Below are positions 8,535 to 18,700 of a stretch of 64,000 nt of DNA, piece after piece. The stretch lies in the NCBI GenBank assembly GCA_947584375.1, contig CANPWL010000004.1:56353-120352 (forward strand), read 5' to 3'. Each line of letters opens with the position of its first letter. The stretch's first letter is position 1. Made by a program: the position numbers and the translations under genes. Under the pieces are notes generated by a model. The model ran no database searches, had not been told where the DNA came from, and saw only the letters and a program-made list of their open reading frames with translations. The DNA is from an uncultured Clostridia bacterium. GTDB lineage: Bacteria; Bacillota; Clostridia; Oscillospirales; Ruminococcaceae.

Positions 8535-9031
8535 GGGGAAACTAATCCTCTTTCATCAATAATTTTGTCAGAAAGGTCAATTCCGTTATCCTTGTATTTT
8601 TTAAGTACAAAGTGTGTTGCAGTCGATAAAACACCTTCAAGCGGAGCAAGTCTCTGAGCGACAAACAGGGAGATATCCATAAGGTTTGTTCCTTTAATGG
8701 TAATGCCTAAATCATACCCGCCGGACATAAGCCAAACATTTTCGACCTCGTCATATTGGCTGACTGTTCTTGCAATTTCATCAAAGCCGCTTTGAGCTTT
8801 CGGAGAAACTTTAAGTTCAATATAGGCTGTGACCAGATCTCCGCAGTCAGTTGCCGCTTGTTCGTTTATAACAGTGTTATAGCCTTTGATAATCCCGTCG
8901 TTTTCGAGCTGCTCTATTTTATCCGCGACCTCCTGTTCAGAGATGCCTAGCATAACTCCAAGTTCTGAATTTGAAAGCCGCGCATTCTTTTTGAGAAGCT
9001 TAAGCAAAGAATCCATATTGTGTGCCTCCAA
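8531..9031 (-). CDS. Lrp/AsnC family transcriptional regulator
   Basis: 166 aa; HTH LLKLLKKNARLSNSELGVMLGISEQEVADKIEQLENDGIIKGYN; RAM domain; overlaps the aminotransferase gene. Confidence 0.9.
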   Translation of the reverse strand: MEAHNMDSLLKLLKKNARLSNSELGVMLGISEQEVADKIEQLENDGIIKGYNTVINEQAATDCGDLVTAYIELKVSPKAQSGFDEIARTVSQYDEVENVWLMSGGYDLGITIKGTNLMDISLFVAQRLAPLEGVLSTATHFVLKKYKDNGIDLSDKIIDERGLVSP

Positions 9032-9111
9032 TTTAGCGAATTTATAAAAATAATTATACTATTAATGAGAAACATTGTCAATGAAAGAGTAGAACAATTA
9101 AGTAGCGAAAC

Positions 9112-9510
9112 TTAAAGCTCCACTCCCTCGCTTTCTAGAAATTGTGTTGCTGTCATACATTTAGGACGATCAATATTCATACTCAGAAAATCCTTGTCAC
9201 CTGTTAGTATGATATCAACTTCAGCAACAATAGCAGCATTTAAAATAGGCTGGTCTTTAGCATCTCTTATGAGCTTTTCTGTGTTATAAGCAGCAGGAAT
9301 CAACTCATAGGAAAGCTCTGTCAAAAAGACTTCTGCATCCTGTAATACATTTGGTGCTTTACGTTTAAGAACATCACGAAACTCGTAAAGATTGCGGTCA
9401 CATAAGACCATATTATGATGTTCCGAAGTATAAAGTAATGCTTTTGCAGGCTTTGAGTTTGGGAAAAGCAGTGAAGATATTAAAATGTTTGTGTCAATAA
9501 GTATTTTCAT
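9112..9510 (-). CDS. PIN-domain toxin-like protein
   Basis: KILIDTNILISSLLFPNSKPAKALL ... ILTGDKDFLSM; adjacent to an AbrB-type antitoxin. Confidence 0.85.
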   Translation of the reverse strand: MKILIDTNILISSLLFPNSKPAKALLYTSEHHNMVLCDRNLYEFRDVLKRKAPNVLQDAEVFLTELSYELIPAAYNTEKLIRDAKDQPILNAAIVAEVDIILTGDKDFLSMNIDRPKCMTATQFLESEGVEL

Positions 9511-9767
9511 TACTTTTCCTTTCCGTAACGTACTTCGTCAACCAAAGACTGAACATCATCTTCATTATTAACTCCCATTTGTTCAGCGATGCCCTCAAAG
9601 GCTTTTTGAGCTTTGTAAATTGCTTTGTCAGAAGCGTTATTGATTACGACTTCTCCATCAGGCTTTTGATAAAATAAAATCTTATCCCCTGATTTCAGCC
9701 CCAGCAGACGGCGTATTTCAGCAGGTACAGTGATTTGTCCGTTGGAAGAGATTTTGGCTAAATTCAT
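9510..9767 (-). CDS. AbrB/MazE-type antitoxin
   Basis: MNLAKISSNGQITVPAEIRRLLGLKSGDKILFYQKPDG; likely ATG at 9767; overlaps the toxin start by 1 nt. Confidence 0.88.
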   Translation of the reverse strand: MNLAKISSNGQITVPAEIRRLLGLKSGDKILFYQKPDGEVVINNASDKAIYKAQKAFEGIAEQMGVNNEDDVQSLVDEVRYGKEK

Positions 9768-9892
9768 AAAAACACCCTTTCTAAAGAAATCTTTAAATCT
9801 CAAGTATTCTTTATATTATTATACTCAAAAAACAATAAAAGTAAAGGCTTTTACTAATAATTTTAATAATTTATTAGATAAAATAACCCATA

Positions 9893-9932
9893 GGCAAAAA
9901 AACACCGCAGGAATAAACTCTGCGGTGCCAAA
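9893..9932 (-). terminator. Intrinsic terminator of trp operon/methyltransferase (minus strand)
   Basis: Minus strand GGCACCGCAGAGTTTATTCCTGCGGTGTTTTTTTG. Confidence 0.8.
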
Positions 9933-10007
9933 AGAAGTGTTGTAAAACAAATAATAGTTTAACACAACGATATATTACAATACAACTTGTCATTTGTCAA
10001 GTAAAAT

Positions 10008-10796
10008 CTAAACTATCTTAAAAATATCAAGAATATGATTGCTTGCCCCGACCAGATCAGGACGTTCACAGATTGACAGATGATAGCGAAAATATATTTC
10101 AAAGGTTTTATCGTCCATATCGTCAATTGAGTCGGGAAGATAATGAGCCGCCATATCTGTTCCTACAAAATGCAAACGCTCAACGTCAAACCTTTGCATC
10201 AGACTGTCAATATCGGATTTTGTATAAAGCTCGAAAATGTCTTTTGGCTCTGAATGTGTTTTAAAGGTGACAGGATCTAACATTTTGTTATCTATTAAAT
10301 AATCTATGTTACCTTTAACAAAACCAAACTGCAAAATTGACGCGTCAGCAGAGCAGTAGGCGGAAAATATAATACCGCCCTTTTTAGTAACACGAATAGT
10401 CTCTGAAAGTGCGGAAATTTTATCCTCATGATTGAAAAGATGATACATCGGACCTAGTAAAAGAGTAATGTCATATGTGTCTGATGAAAAGTCAGACAAA
10501 TCGGTTGCATTTGCCTGAGTAATGGTTACTTTTTCACTCGGCTCAGTATTATTTTTAAATACTTCAATATTGCAGGGCATCAGCTCAACGGCGTTGACCT
10601 CATATCCAAGACGTGCAAAATAGTGAGAATACCGTCCTGTGCCTGCGCCTATCTCAAGAATTTTCATTCCGCTTTTGAGATATTTTTTTATGTATTCAAC
10701 TGTCGTCAGAAATTCAATGCTGCCGTGCCTTGAGCTCAATCGGGAGTTTTCATCATGAGCGTTATAATAGGACTCTAACGCTTTAAAAGTATCCAT
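10008..10796 (-). CDS. Class I SAM-dependent methyltransferase
   Basis: 262 aa; MKILEIGAGTGRYSHYFARLGYEV, LLGPMYHL; directly after trpA. Confidence 0.85.
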   Translation of the reverse strand: MDTFKALESYYNAHDENSRLSSRHGSIEFLTTVEYIKKYLKSGMKILEIGAGTGRYSHYFARLGYEVNAVELMPCNIEVFKNNTEPSEKVTITQANATDLSDFSSDTYDITLLLGPMYHLFNHEDKISALSETIRVTKKGGIIFSAYCSADASILQFGFVKGNIDYLIDNKMLDPVTFKTHSEPKDIFELYTKSDIDSLMQRFDVERLHFVGTDMAAHYLPDSIDDMDDKTFEIYFRYHLSICERPDLVGASNHILDIFKIV

Positions 10797-10798
10797 AA

Positions 10799-11590
10799 TT
10801 ACATTGCCTCTTTAAGGCTCTTTACAAATTCTCCTACCTTATCAACGCTTTCTCTGCCGTACTCGGCAATAATATTAACAATAGCACTTCCTACGATAAC
10901 CCCGTCGCAGTACTGTGACATTTTTTTTGCCTGTTCGGGATTTGAGATACCAAAGCCCACGCAGGCGGGGCAGGAGGCTGATGAATTGATAAGTGAGAAA
11001 AACTCGTCAAAGTTTGTGGTAAAGGTCGAGCGTGTTCCTGTAACGCCCACAGATGAAACGCAGTAGAGAAAGCCCTTACTTTGTGAAGCAATAGTCTTTA
11101 CTCTGTCGTGAGAGGTCGGTGCAACAAGGTTTATATTGTAAACTCCGTACTCGTTCGAGAGGTCTTCTACTTCATTTCGCTCTTCAAAGGGGAGGTCGGG
11201 GATTATAACGCCGTCTATACCGCTTGATTTACAGTTTGAAAAGAATTTCTCCGTGCCGTATTTAAACACAGTGTTTATGTACATCATCAAAAGCAAAGGA
11301 GCGTCAGTTTCTTCTCTGAGTTCACTAACTAAACTAAAGATCTGGTCTAGGTTAGTTCCGTTGTTCAAAGAACGCAATGAAGCCTTTTGAATGGTAGGAC
11401 CTTCTGCAATAGGGTCTGAAAACGGAACACCAAGTTCAATTATGTCTGCACCGCTTTTAAGCTTTGCAAGAACCAGCTTTTTTGTAGTTTCAATGTCTGG
11501 GTCACCCACCGTAACGAAGGTTATAAGAGCTTTTTTGCCATCGTTTTTCAACCTTTCAAAGCAAGCGTCTATGCGATTTTTATTCTTCAA
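10799..11590 (-). CDS. trpA: Tryptophan synthase alpha subunit
   Basis: 263 aa; [34 protein letters not shown]. Confidence 0.97.
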   Translation of the reverse strand: MKNKNRIDACFERLKNDGKKALITFVTVGDPDIETTKKLVLAKLKSGADIIELGVPFSDPIAEGPTIQKASLRSLNNGTNLDQIFSLVSELREETDAPLLLMMYINTVFKYGTEKFFSNCKSSGIDGVIIPDLPFEERNEVEDLSNEYGVYNINLVAPTSHDRVKTIASQSKGFLYCVSSVGVTGTRSTFTTNFDEFFSLINSSASCPACVGFGISNPEQAKKMSQYCDGVIVGSAIVNIIAEYGRESVDKVGEFVKSLKEAM

Positions 11591-12776
11591 CTAAATCAAC
11601 TCCTCTGTATCGTGCAATTGAATAAACATCCTTGTCTCCGCGTCCTGAAAGGTTTATAACAAGAATGCTGTCCTTTGGCATAGTCGGAGCAATTTTCAGT
11701 GCAGCAGCAACAGCGTGAGCTGACTCAATTGCCGGGATTATTCCTTCGGTTTTTGAAAGATACTCAAACGCGCAGACAGCTTCCTCGTCGGTTACATCTA
11801 CATATTCTGCTCTGCCTTTTGAGTTAAGATAAGCGTGTTCAGGACCTATACCGGGGTAGTCGAGACCGGCAGAGATTGAGTAAACAGGGTCGATCTGACC
11901 GTATTCATTCTGGAGAAACAATGACTTCATACCGTGGAAAATTCCGAGAGAGCCTTTTGTGACAGTAGCGGCATGTTTTGTAGTATCAACACCTCGTCCT
12001 GCTGCCTCTGCACCAACTAGGCGAACGCTCTTGTCGTCTATAAAATCATAAAATGCGCCCATAGCGTTTGAACCTCCGCCGACGCAGGCAACCACACAGT
12101 CGGGGAGCTTGCCTTCTGTTTCTTTAAGCTGAGACTTTATCTCTTCGCCGATAATTTTCTGAAAATCTCTTACCATTTCAGGGTAGGGGTGAGGTCCCAT
12201 AACAGAACCTATACAGTAAAAGGTCGTTTCAATGTTGGTACACCAGTCACGCATTGCCTCGTTGATAGCGTCCTTTAGAGTTGAGGTTCCGCTTGAAACG
12301 CCTGTTACCTTTGCTCCCAACAGGTTCATTCGGTATACGTTAAGCGACTGACGCTTCATATCCTCTGCACCCATATAAACCTCGCACTCCAGACCGAAAA
12401 GGGCGCAAGCTGTCGCTGTTGCAACACCGTGCTGACCGGCACCGGTTTCTGCGATAATTCTTTTCTTGCCCATTTTCTTGGCAAGAAGTATCTGACCGAG
12501 TACGTTATTTATTTTATGCGAACCTGTGTGGTTTAAGTCTTCACGCTTAATGTATATTTTAGCACCGTTTAAATCGTTTGTCATTTTTTCAGCAAAGTAC
12601 AAAAGCGACGGTCTGCCTGCGTATTCTTTGTATAGAGCCGTAAGTTCACGCTTGAAATCCTTATCATTCTTGTATTTGCTGTAAGCTTCTTCAAGCTCCA
12701 AAACAGCATTCATAACTGTTTCAGGGACATACTGACCGCCGTATTCGCCGTAACGGCCCTTGATAGATTTAGTCAT
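11580..12776 (-). CDS. trpB: Tryptophan synthase beta subunit
   Basis: 398 aa; [40 protein letters not shown]. Confidence 0.98.
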   Translation of the reverse strand: MTKSIKGRYGEYGGQYVPETVMNAVLELEEAYSKYKNDKDFKRELTALYKEYAGRPSLLYFAEKMTNDLNGAKIYIKREDLNHTGSHKINNVLGQILLAKKMGKKRIIAETGAGQHGVATATACALFGLECEVYMGAEDMKRQSLNVYRMNLLGAKVTGVSSGTSTLKDAINEAMRDWCTNIETTFYCIGSVMGPHPYPEMVRDFQKIIGEEIKSQLKETEGKLPDCVVACVGGGSNAMGAFYDFIDDKSVRLVGAEAAGRGVDTTKHAATVTKGSLGIFHGMKSLFLQNEYGQIDPVYSISAGLDYPGIGPEHAYLNSKGRAEYVDVTDEEAVCAFEYLSKTEGIIPAIESAHAVAAALKIAPTMPKDSILVINLSGRGDKDVYSIARYRGVDLVEE

Positions 12777-12812
12777 AATCCTGACCTCCTTTTGATTAGC
12801 AAATTAAAGTTG

Positions 12813-13433
12813 TCAACTGTCAATTTTCCTTAATAAATGCATTAGCTCTTTTATTTTTACTCTATCCTTTTTCCTGTCTGTTTCAACCGAGCTTGAAACA
12901 TCTATGCCAAATGGCTTGACTGTTTTTACAGCCTCGTTGATATTGTCAGCAGAAATACCCCCAGCAAGAAAGAAAGGCTTTGTAATTTCAGTGTTTTTTA
13001 TAATTTCCCAGTTGCCGACCATGCCTGTTCCTCCGACAGAATCTTTTGAAAAGCTGTCTATAATAAGCTTATCAGCACAGCCTTGACACGCGTTTTTGAT
13101 TTCATCGGGTGTTTGCGGTCTGACAGCTTTCCATATCTCGCAGTCGGTATGTTCTTTGAGAGATTTGATAAAATCGTCGTCCTCATCACCGTGAAGCTGA
13201 ATAACATCAAGATATTCGGCAAAGTAAAGAATTGTTTCAGTTGTTTCATTGACAAATACACCAACAGGAGTTATTTTGTCCGAAAGTTCTTTTGTAAGCT
13301 TAACAAGCTCATAAAGGCTTATGTGTCTCCAAAACGGTTTTGAGAGAATAAATCCTGCATAATCGGGCTGAAACTCATTTACATAAGCTATGTCTTCACT
13401 TCTGCGCAAGCCGCAGATTTTAAGCTTGGTCAT
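12813..13433 (-). CDS. trpF: Phosphoribosylanthranilate isomerase
   Basis: 206 aa; LKICGLRRSEDI, PDYAGFILSKPFWRHIS, FFLAGGISADNI. Confidence 0.95.
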   Translation of the reverse strand: MTKLKICGLRRSEDIAYVNEFQPDYAGFILSKPFWRHISLYELVKLTKELSDKITPVGVFVNETTETILYFAEYLDVIQLHGDEDDDFIKSLKEHTDCEIWKAVRPQTPDEIKNACQGCADKLIIDSFSKDSVGGTGMVGNWEIIKNTEITKPFFLAGGISADNINEAVKTVKPFGIDVSSSVETDRKKDRVKIKELMHLLRKIDS

Positions 13434-14206
13434 ATGTTTCTCAGCTCCTTTAAGGTAGAGGATATGTTATTACTTCTCATAAGCGTTTCGCCGATAAGCA
13501 CCGCTGATGCCCCCAAACTTCGGACAGCCCTCATATCTTTATTATCCTTAATTCCGCTTTCTGAAACGATAACCTTATCTTTTGGTATAAGTGAAGTTAG
13601 TTTGCCGGTAGTGTTTAAATCGACCTCAAATGTTTTTAGATTTCTGTTGTTAATTCCTATTATTTCTGCATTGACTGCAAGAGCTTTTTCAAGTTCGCAT
13701 TCATTGTGTACTTCAACAAGGCAATCGAGCGAAAGGGAAGACGCAAGTTGATAAAATTTTTCCAAAGTTTTTTCATCAAGAACCGCCGCAATAAGCAAAA
13801 TTGCTGACGCACCTATTGTCCTTGCCTCATATATTTGGTATTCGTCAATAATAAAGTCCTTGCGAAGAATAGGGATATTTACACACTCTGAAATGCTTTT
13901 TAAATATTCAGACGAGCCCTGAAAATAATACTCTTCGGTAAGGCAGGATATTGCGTTTGCCCCTGCCGATTCGTACTCTTTTGCAAATTCAACAGGGTGA
14001 AGGTCAGGTCTGATAAGACCCTTTGACGGCGAAGCTTTCTTTACTTCACATATAACACTCAAATCATCGCCTGAAAGGGCAGATTTAAAGTTTCTTGTAT
14101 TTAGTTTAGTATTAAGAGCCAGATTCTTTATTTCATCAAAAGGAACTTTTGCCTTTTCTTTTTCAAGCTGTATTTTTCTCTTTTCGATTATTTCATCTAA
14201 TATCAT
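13430..14206 (-). CDS. trpC: Indole-3-glycerol-phosphate synthase
   Basis: 258 aa; VICEVKKASPSKGLIRPD, ILRKDFIIDEYQIYEAR, GINNRNLKTFEVD. Confidence 0.97.
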   Translation of the reverse strand: MILDEIIEKRKIQLEKEKAKVPFDEIKNLALNTKLNTRNFKSALSGDDLSVICEVKKASPSKGLIRPDLHPVEFAKEYESAGANAISCLTEEYYFQGSSEYLKSISECVNIPILRKDFIIDEYQIYEARTIGASAILLIAAVLDEKTLEKFYQLASSLSLDCLVEVHNECELEKALAVNAEIIGINNRNLKTFEVDLNTTGKLTSLIPKDKVIVSESGIKDNKDMRAVRSLGASAVLIGETLMRSNNISSTLKELRNI

Positions 14207-14240
14207 AAAATTGCTCCTATCTTTAAGGGGACAGTGTACA

Positions 14241-15878
14241 TTAATCTTTATTAGTAAATTCTATTAGCTCCTCCAGTTTCCTTAAAGCCTTGCCGCTGTC
14301 AATGGACTTTTCAGCCAGTTTTATTCCATCGGCAATTGTTTCTGTGTTGCCGGTTACATATAGAGCACAGCCTGCGTTTAGCAATACAATATCTCTCTTT
14401 GCGCCTTGCTCTTTTCCACAAAGAATGTCACGGGTGATTTGCGCGTTCTCCTCAGGAGTACCGCCCTTGACATCTTCTTTTGACGCACGTTTGAATCCGA
14501 AGTCCTCAGGGGATATTTCGTATTTTTCGATTTTTCCGTTATTTATCTCACATACTGTTGTTGAGTCGGAAATTGAAATCTCATCAAGCTTATCGTTGCC
14601 GTAGACGAGCATTGCACGTTTAATTCCGAGCTTTATAAGAACATTTGCCATATTATCCATAATATCGGGAGAGTAAACTCCGAGTATCATATACTCGGCA
14701 AATGCAGGGTTTAAAAGAGGACCCATAATGTTAAAAACGGTTTTTGTTCCTATTTGTTTTCTGACAGGACCTACAAATCGCATTGCAGGGTGATAGCTTT
14801 GTGCAAACAGGAATGAAATTCCTATTTTATCAATACATTTTTCAGCCTGTTCAGGAACTGATGTGATCTTAACTCCCAGTGCCTCTAAGCAATCGGCAGC
14901 ACCGCTTTTTGAAGACGCGCTTCTGTTTCCATGCTTTGCAACCTTCTGACCTGCTCCTGCAATAACAAATGACGAAGTAGTTGAGATGTTAAAGCTGTTT
15001 GACATATCTCCGCCTGTGCCGACTATGTCAACGGAATCTGAGCAATTTTTGAGTTTAGCTGCTTTTTCTCTCATAACCTTAGCAAAGCCGGTTATCTCGT
15101 CTATTGTTTCTCTCTTTATAGACATAGCAGTCAGCAAAGAAGACGTCTGAGCGAGAGTTGCTCTGTCGCAGGTTATAATGTCCATAGCCGAGTATGCCTC
15201 GTCCTCGGTAAGGCTTTCGCCGTTTACCACCTTTGCAATGTACTTTTTAAGTTCTGTTCTTTCGCTGTCCGGAATCATGATATTATCACTCACTTTCGTT
15301 TTAATTCCTGCAATATTATTGAGAAAGTTTTCTATAATTTTCCGACCCGTATCCGTCATAACAGATTCTGGGTGGAATTGTACGCCGTAAGTTGGATACT
15401 CTTTGTGATGTAAAGCCATAATCTGATTTTTGCTGTCATATGCCGTGACTTCTAAGCACTCGGGCAAGGTTTTATTATCAACAATCAAAGAGTGGTATCT
15501 TGCAACTTTGATTTTCTTTGGAAGTCCCGTAAATAGTGGATTATCTGTAACCAAAGTTATGTCTGTTGCCTTTCCGTGTAGTTGTTCCTTGGCAATAACC
15601 ACTTTACCGCCGAATGCCTCAGCAATTGACTGATGTCCCAAACAAACACCAAGAATAGGAATCTTTCCGCTGAAATGCTTTATTGCTTCAACTGAAATAC
15701 CGGCGTCCTTAGGGTAGCAGGGACCTGGTGATATAATTAATGCGTCAGGGCAAAGAGCCTCAATTTCAGCAATAGTGATCTCGTCATTTCTTGCAACCTT
15801 AATGTCGCTGTAAAGCTCGCCTATATACTGATAAAGATTATAGGTGAAGCTATCGTAGTTATCAATTATCAGAATCAT
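14241..15878 (-). CDS. trpGD: Fused anthranilate synthase component II / anthranilate phosphoribosyltransferase
   Basis: 545 aa; GATase GVCLGHQSIAEAFGG, YGVQFHPESVMT, then TrpD DIVGTGGDMSNSFNISTTSSFV. Confidence 0.95.
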   Translation of the reverse strand: MILIIDNYDSFTYNLYQYIGELYSDIKVARNDEITIAEIEALCPDALIISPGPCYPKDAGISVEAIKHFSGKIPILGVCLGHQSIAEAFGGKVVIAKEQLHGKATDITLVTDNPLFTGLPKKIKVARYHSLIVDNKTLPECLEVTAYDSKNQIMALHHKEYPTYGVQFHPESVMTDTGRKIIENFLNNIAGIKTKVSDNIMIPDSERTELKKYIAKVVNGESLTEDEAYSAMDIITCDRATLAQTSSLLTAMSIKRETIDEITGFAKVMREKAAKLKNCSDSVDIVGTGGDMSNSFNISTTSSFVIAGAGQKVAKHGNRSASSKSGAADCLEALGVKITSVPEQAEKCIDKIGISFLFAQSYHPAMRFVGPVRKQIGTKTVFNIMGPLLNPAFAEYMILGVYSPDIMDNMANVLIKLGIKRAMLVYGNDKLDEISISDSTTVCEINNGKIEKYEISPEDFGFKRASKEDVKGGTPEENAQITRDILCGKEQGAKRDIVLLNAGCALYVTGNTETIADGIKLAEKSIDSGKALRKLEELIEFTNKD

Positions 15879-16028
15879 ATGAATCCTCCAAAAATAAAAG
15901 TTTCTTACAAAAATATTTAACCATTAGTTAATGTTATTTTATAGACATAAAAATCTTTTAAAGTGCGTTATATAAATTAAGGTATGATATTGCATAAAGA
16001 TAAACAATAATCAAGCGTTTCAGAGATA

Positions 16029-17516
16029 TCAGAGCCAACGACGATTTGCCGCAGCTTCTTTTATTGCATTAATAACCGCCAATGCCTTATTGCATGATTC
16101 CTGATACTCGTTTTCAGGAACGCTGTCTAGGACCACACCTCCACCTGCCTGAACATAAGCTTTGTTGTTCTTGAAAAGCACAGTTCTTATTGCAATGCAG
16201 GTGTCTAAACTTCCGTCGAAAGCGAGATAGCCGACTGTTCCTCCGTAAAGACCTCTTCGAGTAGGTTCAAGCTCGTCAATAATCTCCATAGCCCTTACTT
16301 TTGGTGCACCTGAGAGCGTTCCGGCAGGCAGAACAGCCATGAGAGCGTCCAGCGGTTTTTTACCGCTTTCAAGTTCGCCTTCAACATTAGAAACAAGGTG
16401 CATAACTTTAGAGTAGCGTTCTACTATCATATAGTCTGTGACATTCACGCTGCCGAATCTTGATACCTTTCCTATATCGTTTCTGCCCAAATCAACGAGC
16501 ATAGTATGTTCAGCACGCTCTTTAGGATCGTTAAGCAGCTGCTGTTCGTTTTTATGGTCCTCATCATCGGTCAAACCTCGCTTAATCGTACCTGCAATGG
16601 GTTTTGTGATGACTGTCTTGCCGTTTACAGATACAAGCTTTTCTGGAGAAGCACCTGCAAAGGCATAATCCTTGTGCTTGAAATAATAAAGGTAAGGAGA
16701 TGGGTTGGTCGAGCGGAGCATTCTGTATACATCAAAACTGTCAGGCGGATTATCTATTTCGAACCTCTGTGACGGCACTACTTGAAAAATGTCACCGTTT
16801 CTTATGTATTCCTTTGCCTTCTCGACATTTTGAATGTATTTTTCTTTTGTTATATTAGATTTGATCTGTATTTCATTTTCGGTATTTCTATTAGATATGC
16901 TGCTGCCTGAAACATAGTTTTTCAGAATTGCGATGATTTCGTCTTTTCTCTTTATGCAGTCTTCATACTGCTTGTCAATATCTTTGTTTGAGTGAATATT
17001 TAGGATAATAACAGCCTTATTACTAAGGTGGTCATAAGCGACAATTTCATCAAACAAAAACAGATTAGCGTCCGGCATACCGAGATCGTCTTTCGGAGGA
17101 TCACACAGAGTTTTTTCAAAGTAGCGTACCATGTCATAAGCAAAGTAACCTATAAGACCTCCGGTAAGTTTAGGTCGGTTAGGAAAATGGGGAGACTTAT
17201 ATTCATTAAGAATATCCGATAGAAATCCGATAGGATCAGAAACTTTATATTTTTCATGCTTACCGTTTTTAAAAACAATAGCGACTTTGTCTTTAAGCGT
17301 TATTTCAGCCTTTGGGTTAATTCCAACGAATGAATACCGTCCCCACTGGTCGCTGTTGTCGACCGATTCAAGTATGAAACAGTTGTCATATGCTTCGTGT
17401 AGAGCATTAAAAAGTTGGATTGGTGTTAATGAATCAGCAAGCAGTTCATAAAATACCGGAACTGTCTTATAATTTTTTAAAATATCTTTAATTTCCTCTT
17501 TTGTTGGATAAAGCAT
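16029..17516 (-). CDS. trpE: Anthranilate synthase component I
   Basis: Likely start 17516 (MLYPTKEEIKDIL); GDIFQVVPSQRFEI, LLPAGTLSGAPKVRAMEIIDELE. Confidence 0.97.
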   Translation of the reverse strand: MLYPTKEEIKDILKNYKTVPVFYELLADSLTPIQLFNALHEAYDNCFILESVDNSDQWGRYSFVGINPKAEITLKDKVAIVFKNGKHEKYKVSDPIGFLSDILNEYKSPHFPNRPKLTGGLIGYFAYDMVRYFEKTLCDPPKDDLGMPDANLFLFDEIVAYDHLSNKAVIILNIHSNKDIDKQYEDCIKRKDEIIAILKNYVSGSSISNRNTENEIQIKSNITKEKYIQNVEKAKEYIRNGDIFQVVPSQRFEIDNPPDSFDVYRMLRSTNPSPYLYYFKHKDYAFAGASPEKLVSVNGKTVITKPIAGTIKRGLTDDEDHKNEQQLLNDPKERAEHTMLVDLGRNDIGKVSRFGSVNVTDYMIVERYSKVMHLVSNVEGELESGKKPLDALMAVLPAGTLSGAPKVRAMEIIDELEPTRRGLYGGTVGYLAFDGSLDTCIAIRTVLFKNNKAYVQAGGGVVLDSVPENEYQESCNKALAVINAIKEAAANRRWL

Positions 17517-17589
17517 AAAATTTACCTCCTTTATAAGATACAAGAAGAAAGAGCGGCAAAATGCAAATTTTATCAATGCATAAAAAAAG

Positions 17590-17905
17590 CCCATCGTTTC
17601 TCATTAGAAAACTAATGGGACGATAGACATCGCGGTGCCACCCAAATTTATGATAAGCTTACACTTATCAACTCAGCAAAGTACGCAGCATTTGAATAAA
17701 ATGCATCAATACTTTTTTTCAGTAACGCTGAAAACCAGCGGCGTTGAATACTTGAATTCAGCAATTGCATAAATTCTTTCACCAAGCTCCTCACAAACCC
17801 ATTCACCAAAAATCGTATGTGCCCTTATTTCACCGTCAAGGGCTCTCTGTAACACCGTAAAATCGGCTACTTACTTTTGCTCACAGGATTTAAAATATTT
17901 GATTA
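17590..17905 (-). promoter_or_regulatory. T-box riboswitch leader of the trp operon
   Basis: Minus strand T-box GGTGGCACCGCG (revcomp of cgcggtgccacc, 17631-17642) followed by a terminator-like hairpin and T-run; directly upstream of trpE. Confidence 0.9.
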
Positions 17906-17911
17906 ATATAT

Positions 17912-17940
17912 ATTATATTCCAAAATATTAAATTTGTCAA
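17912..17940 (-). promoter_or_regulatory. Sigma-70 promoter of trp leader
   Basis: Minus strand TTGACA-17-TATAAT. Confidence 0.8.
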
Positions 17941-18001
17941 GGGTTTTTTCAAATTTTATAAAATAGGTTGAATTTATCCTATATATGTGGTATAATATAA
18001 A

Positions 18002-18024
18002 TAATCAGTCAAATAGACTGATTA
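18002..18024. promoter_or_regulatory. Operator-like 9-bp inverted repeat at the phd/doc promoter start
   Basis: TAATCAGTC AAATA GACTGATTA just downstream of TTGAAT-17-TATAAT. Confidence 0.6.
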
Positions 18025-18049
18025 TTAGATGAAAGGTAAGGTAAATAAT

Positions 18050-18292
18050 ATGAAAATTGATACAAATATTTTAGTGGCGATGACTGATGCAAATCAAAAT
18101 TTTTCAAAGGTAGTGAGAATGGTAGATGAAAATGGTATGGCGGTAATTTTAAAAAACAATAAACCGCGCTACATGGTTGTGGATTTTGCAGAATACGAAG
18201 AAATCAAGGCTGCAAGAGCAAAACTTATTAATGAGGCATCAGATGAAATAATAAAAGAAAATTTAGAAGTATTTGAGGAACTTGCAAAATGA
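18050..18292 (+). CDS. Phd/YefM-type antitoxin
   Basis: MKIDTNILVAMTDANQNFSKVVRMVDENGMAVILKNNKPRYMVVDFAEYEEI. Confidence 0.85.
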   Translation: MKIDTNILVAMTDANQNFSKVVRMVDENGMAVILKNNKPRYMVVDFAEYEEIKAARAKLINEASDEIIKENLEVFEELAK

Positions 18293-18666
18293 TTATACTG
18301 ACAGTAGAAGAAATTATTTTAATGCACAGAAAATTAATCGATAAAACTGGTGGTTTATATGGTTTAAGAGATATGGGAATGCTTGAATCTGCAGTAATGA
18401 ACTGCAATCTCACATTTGGAGATGAAGAGCTTTATCCGAGCATATTGGAAAAAGCAGCGAGGTTGGCATTTTCCCTTTGCAGAAACCATCCATTTGTAGA
18501 TGGGAATAAAAGAACTGCTGTTTTAGCGATGTTAGTTGAATTGAAGATAAATAAAATTAATGTTGTATTTACAAAGTCTGAATTAATTTCTATAGGCATG
18601 GGATTAGCAGATGGGAGTATAGACTATAAATCACTTGTTGATAATATTAAAAAGCATCAATATTAA
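18289..18666 (+). CDS. Doc-type (Fic family) death-on-curing toxin
   Basis: Contains HPFVDGNKRTA; overlaps the antitoxin stop by 4 nt. Confidence 0.9.
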   Translation: MIILTVEEIILMHRKLIDKTGGLYGLRDMGMLESAVMNCNLTFGDEELYPSILEKAARLAFSLCRNHPFVDGNKRTAVLAMLVELKINKINVVFTKSELISIGMGLADGSIDYKSLVDNIKKHQY

Positions 18667-18696
18667 AAAAGCTTTCCGAACATGGAAAGCTTTTCT
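18664..18696. terminator. Bidirectional intrinsic terminator
   Basis: AAAAAAGCTTTCC GAACAT GGAAAGCTTTTCTTTT between convergent genes. Confidence 0.8.
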
Positions 18697-18700
18697 TTTA

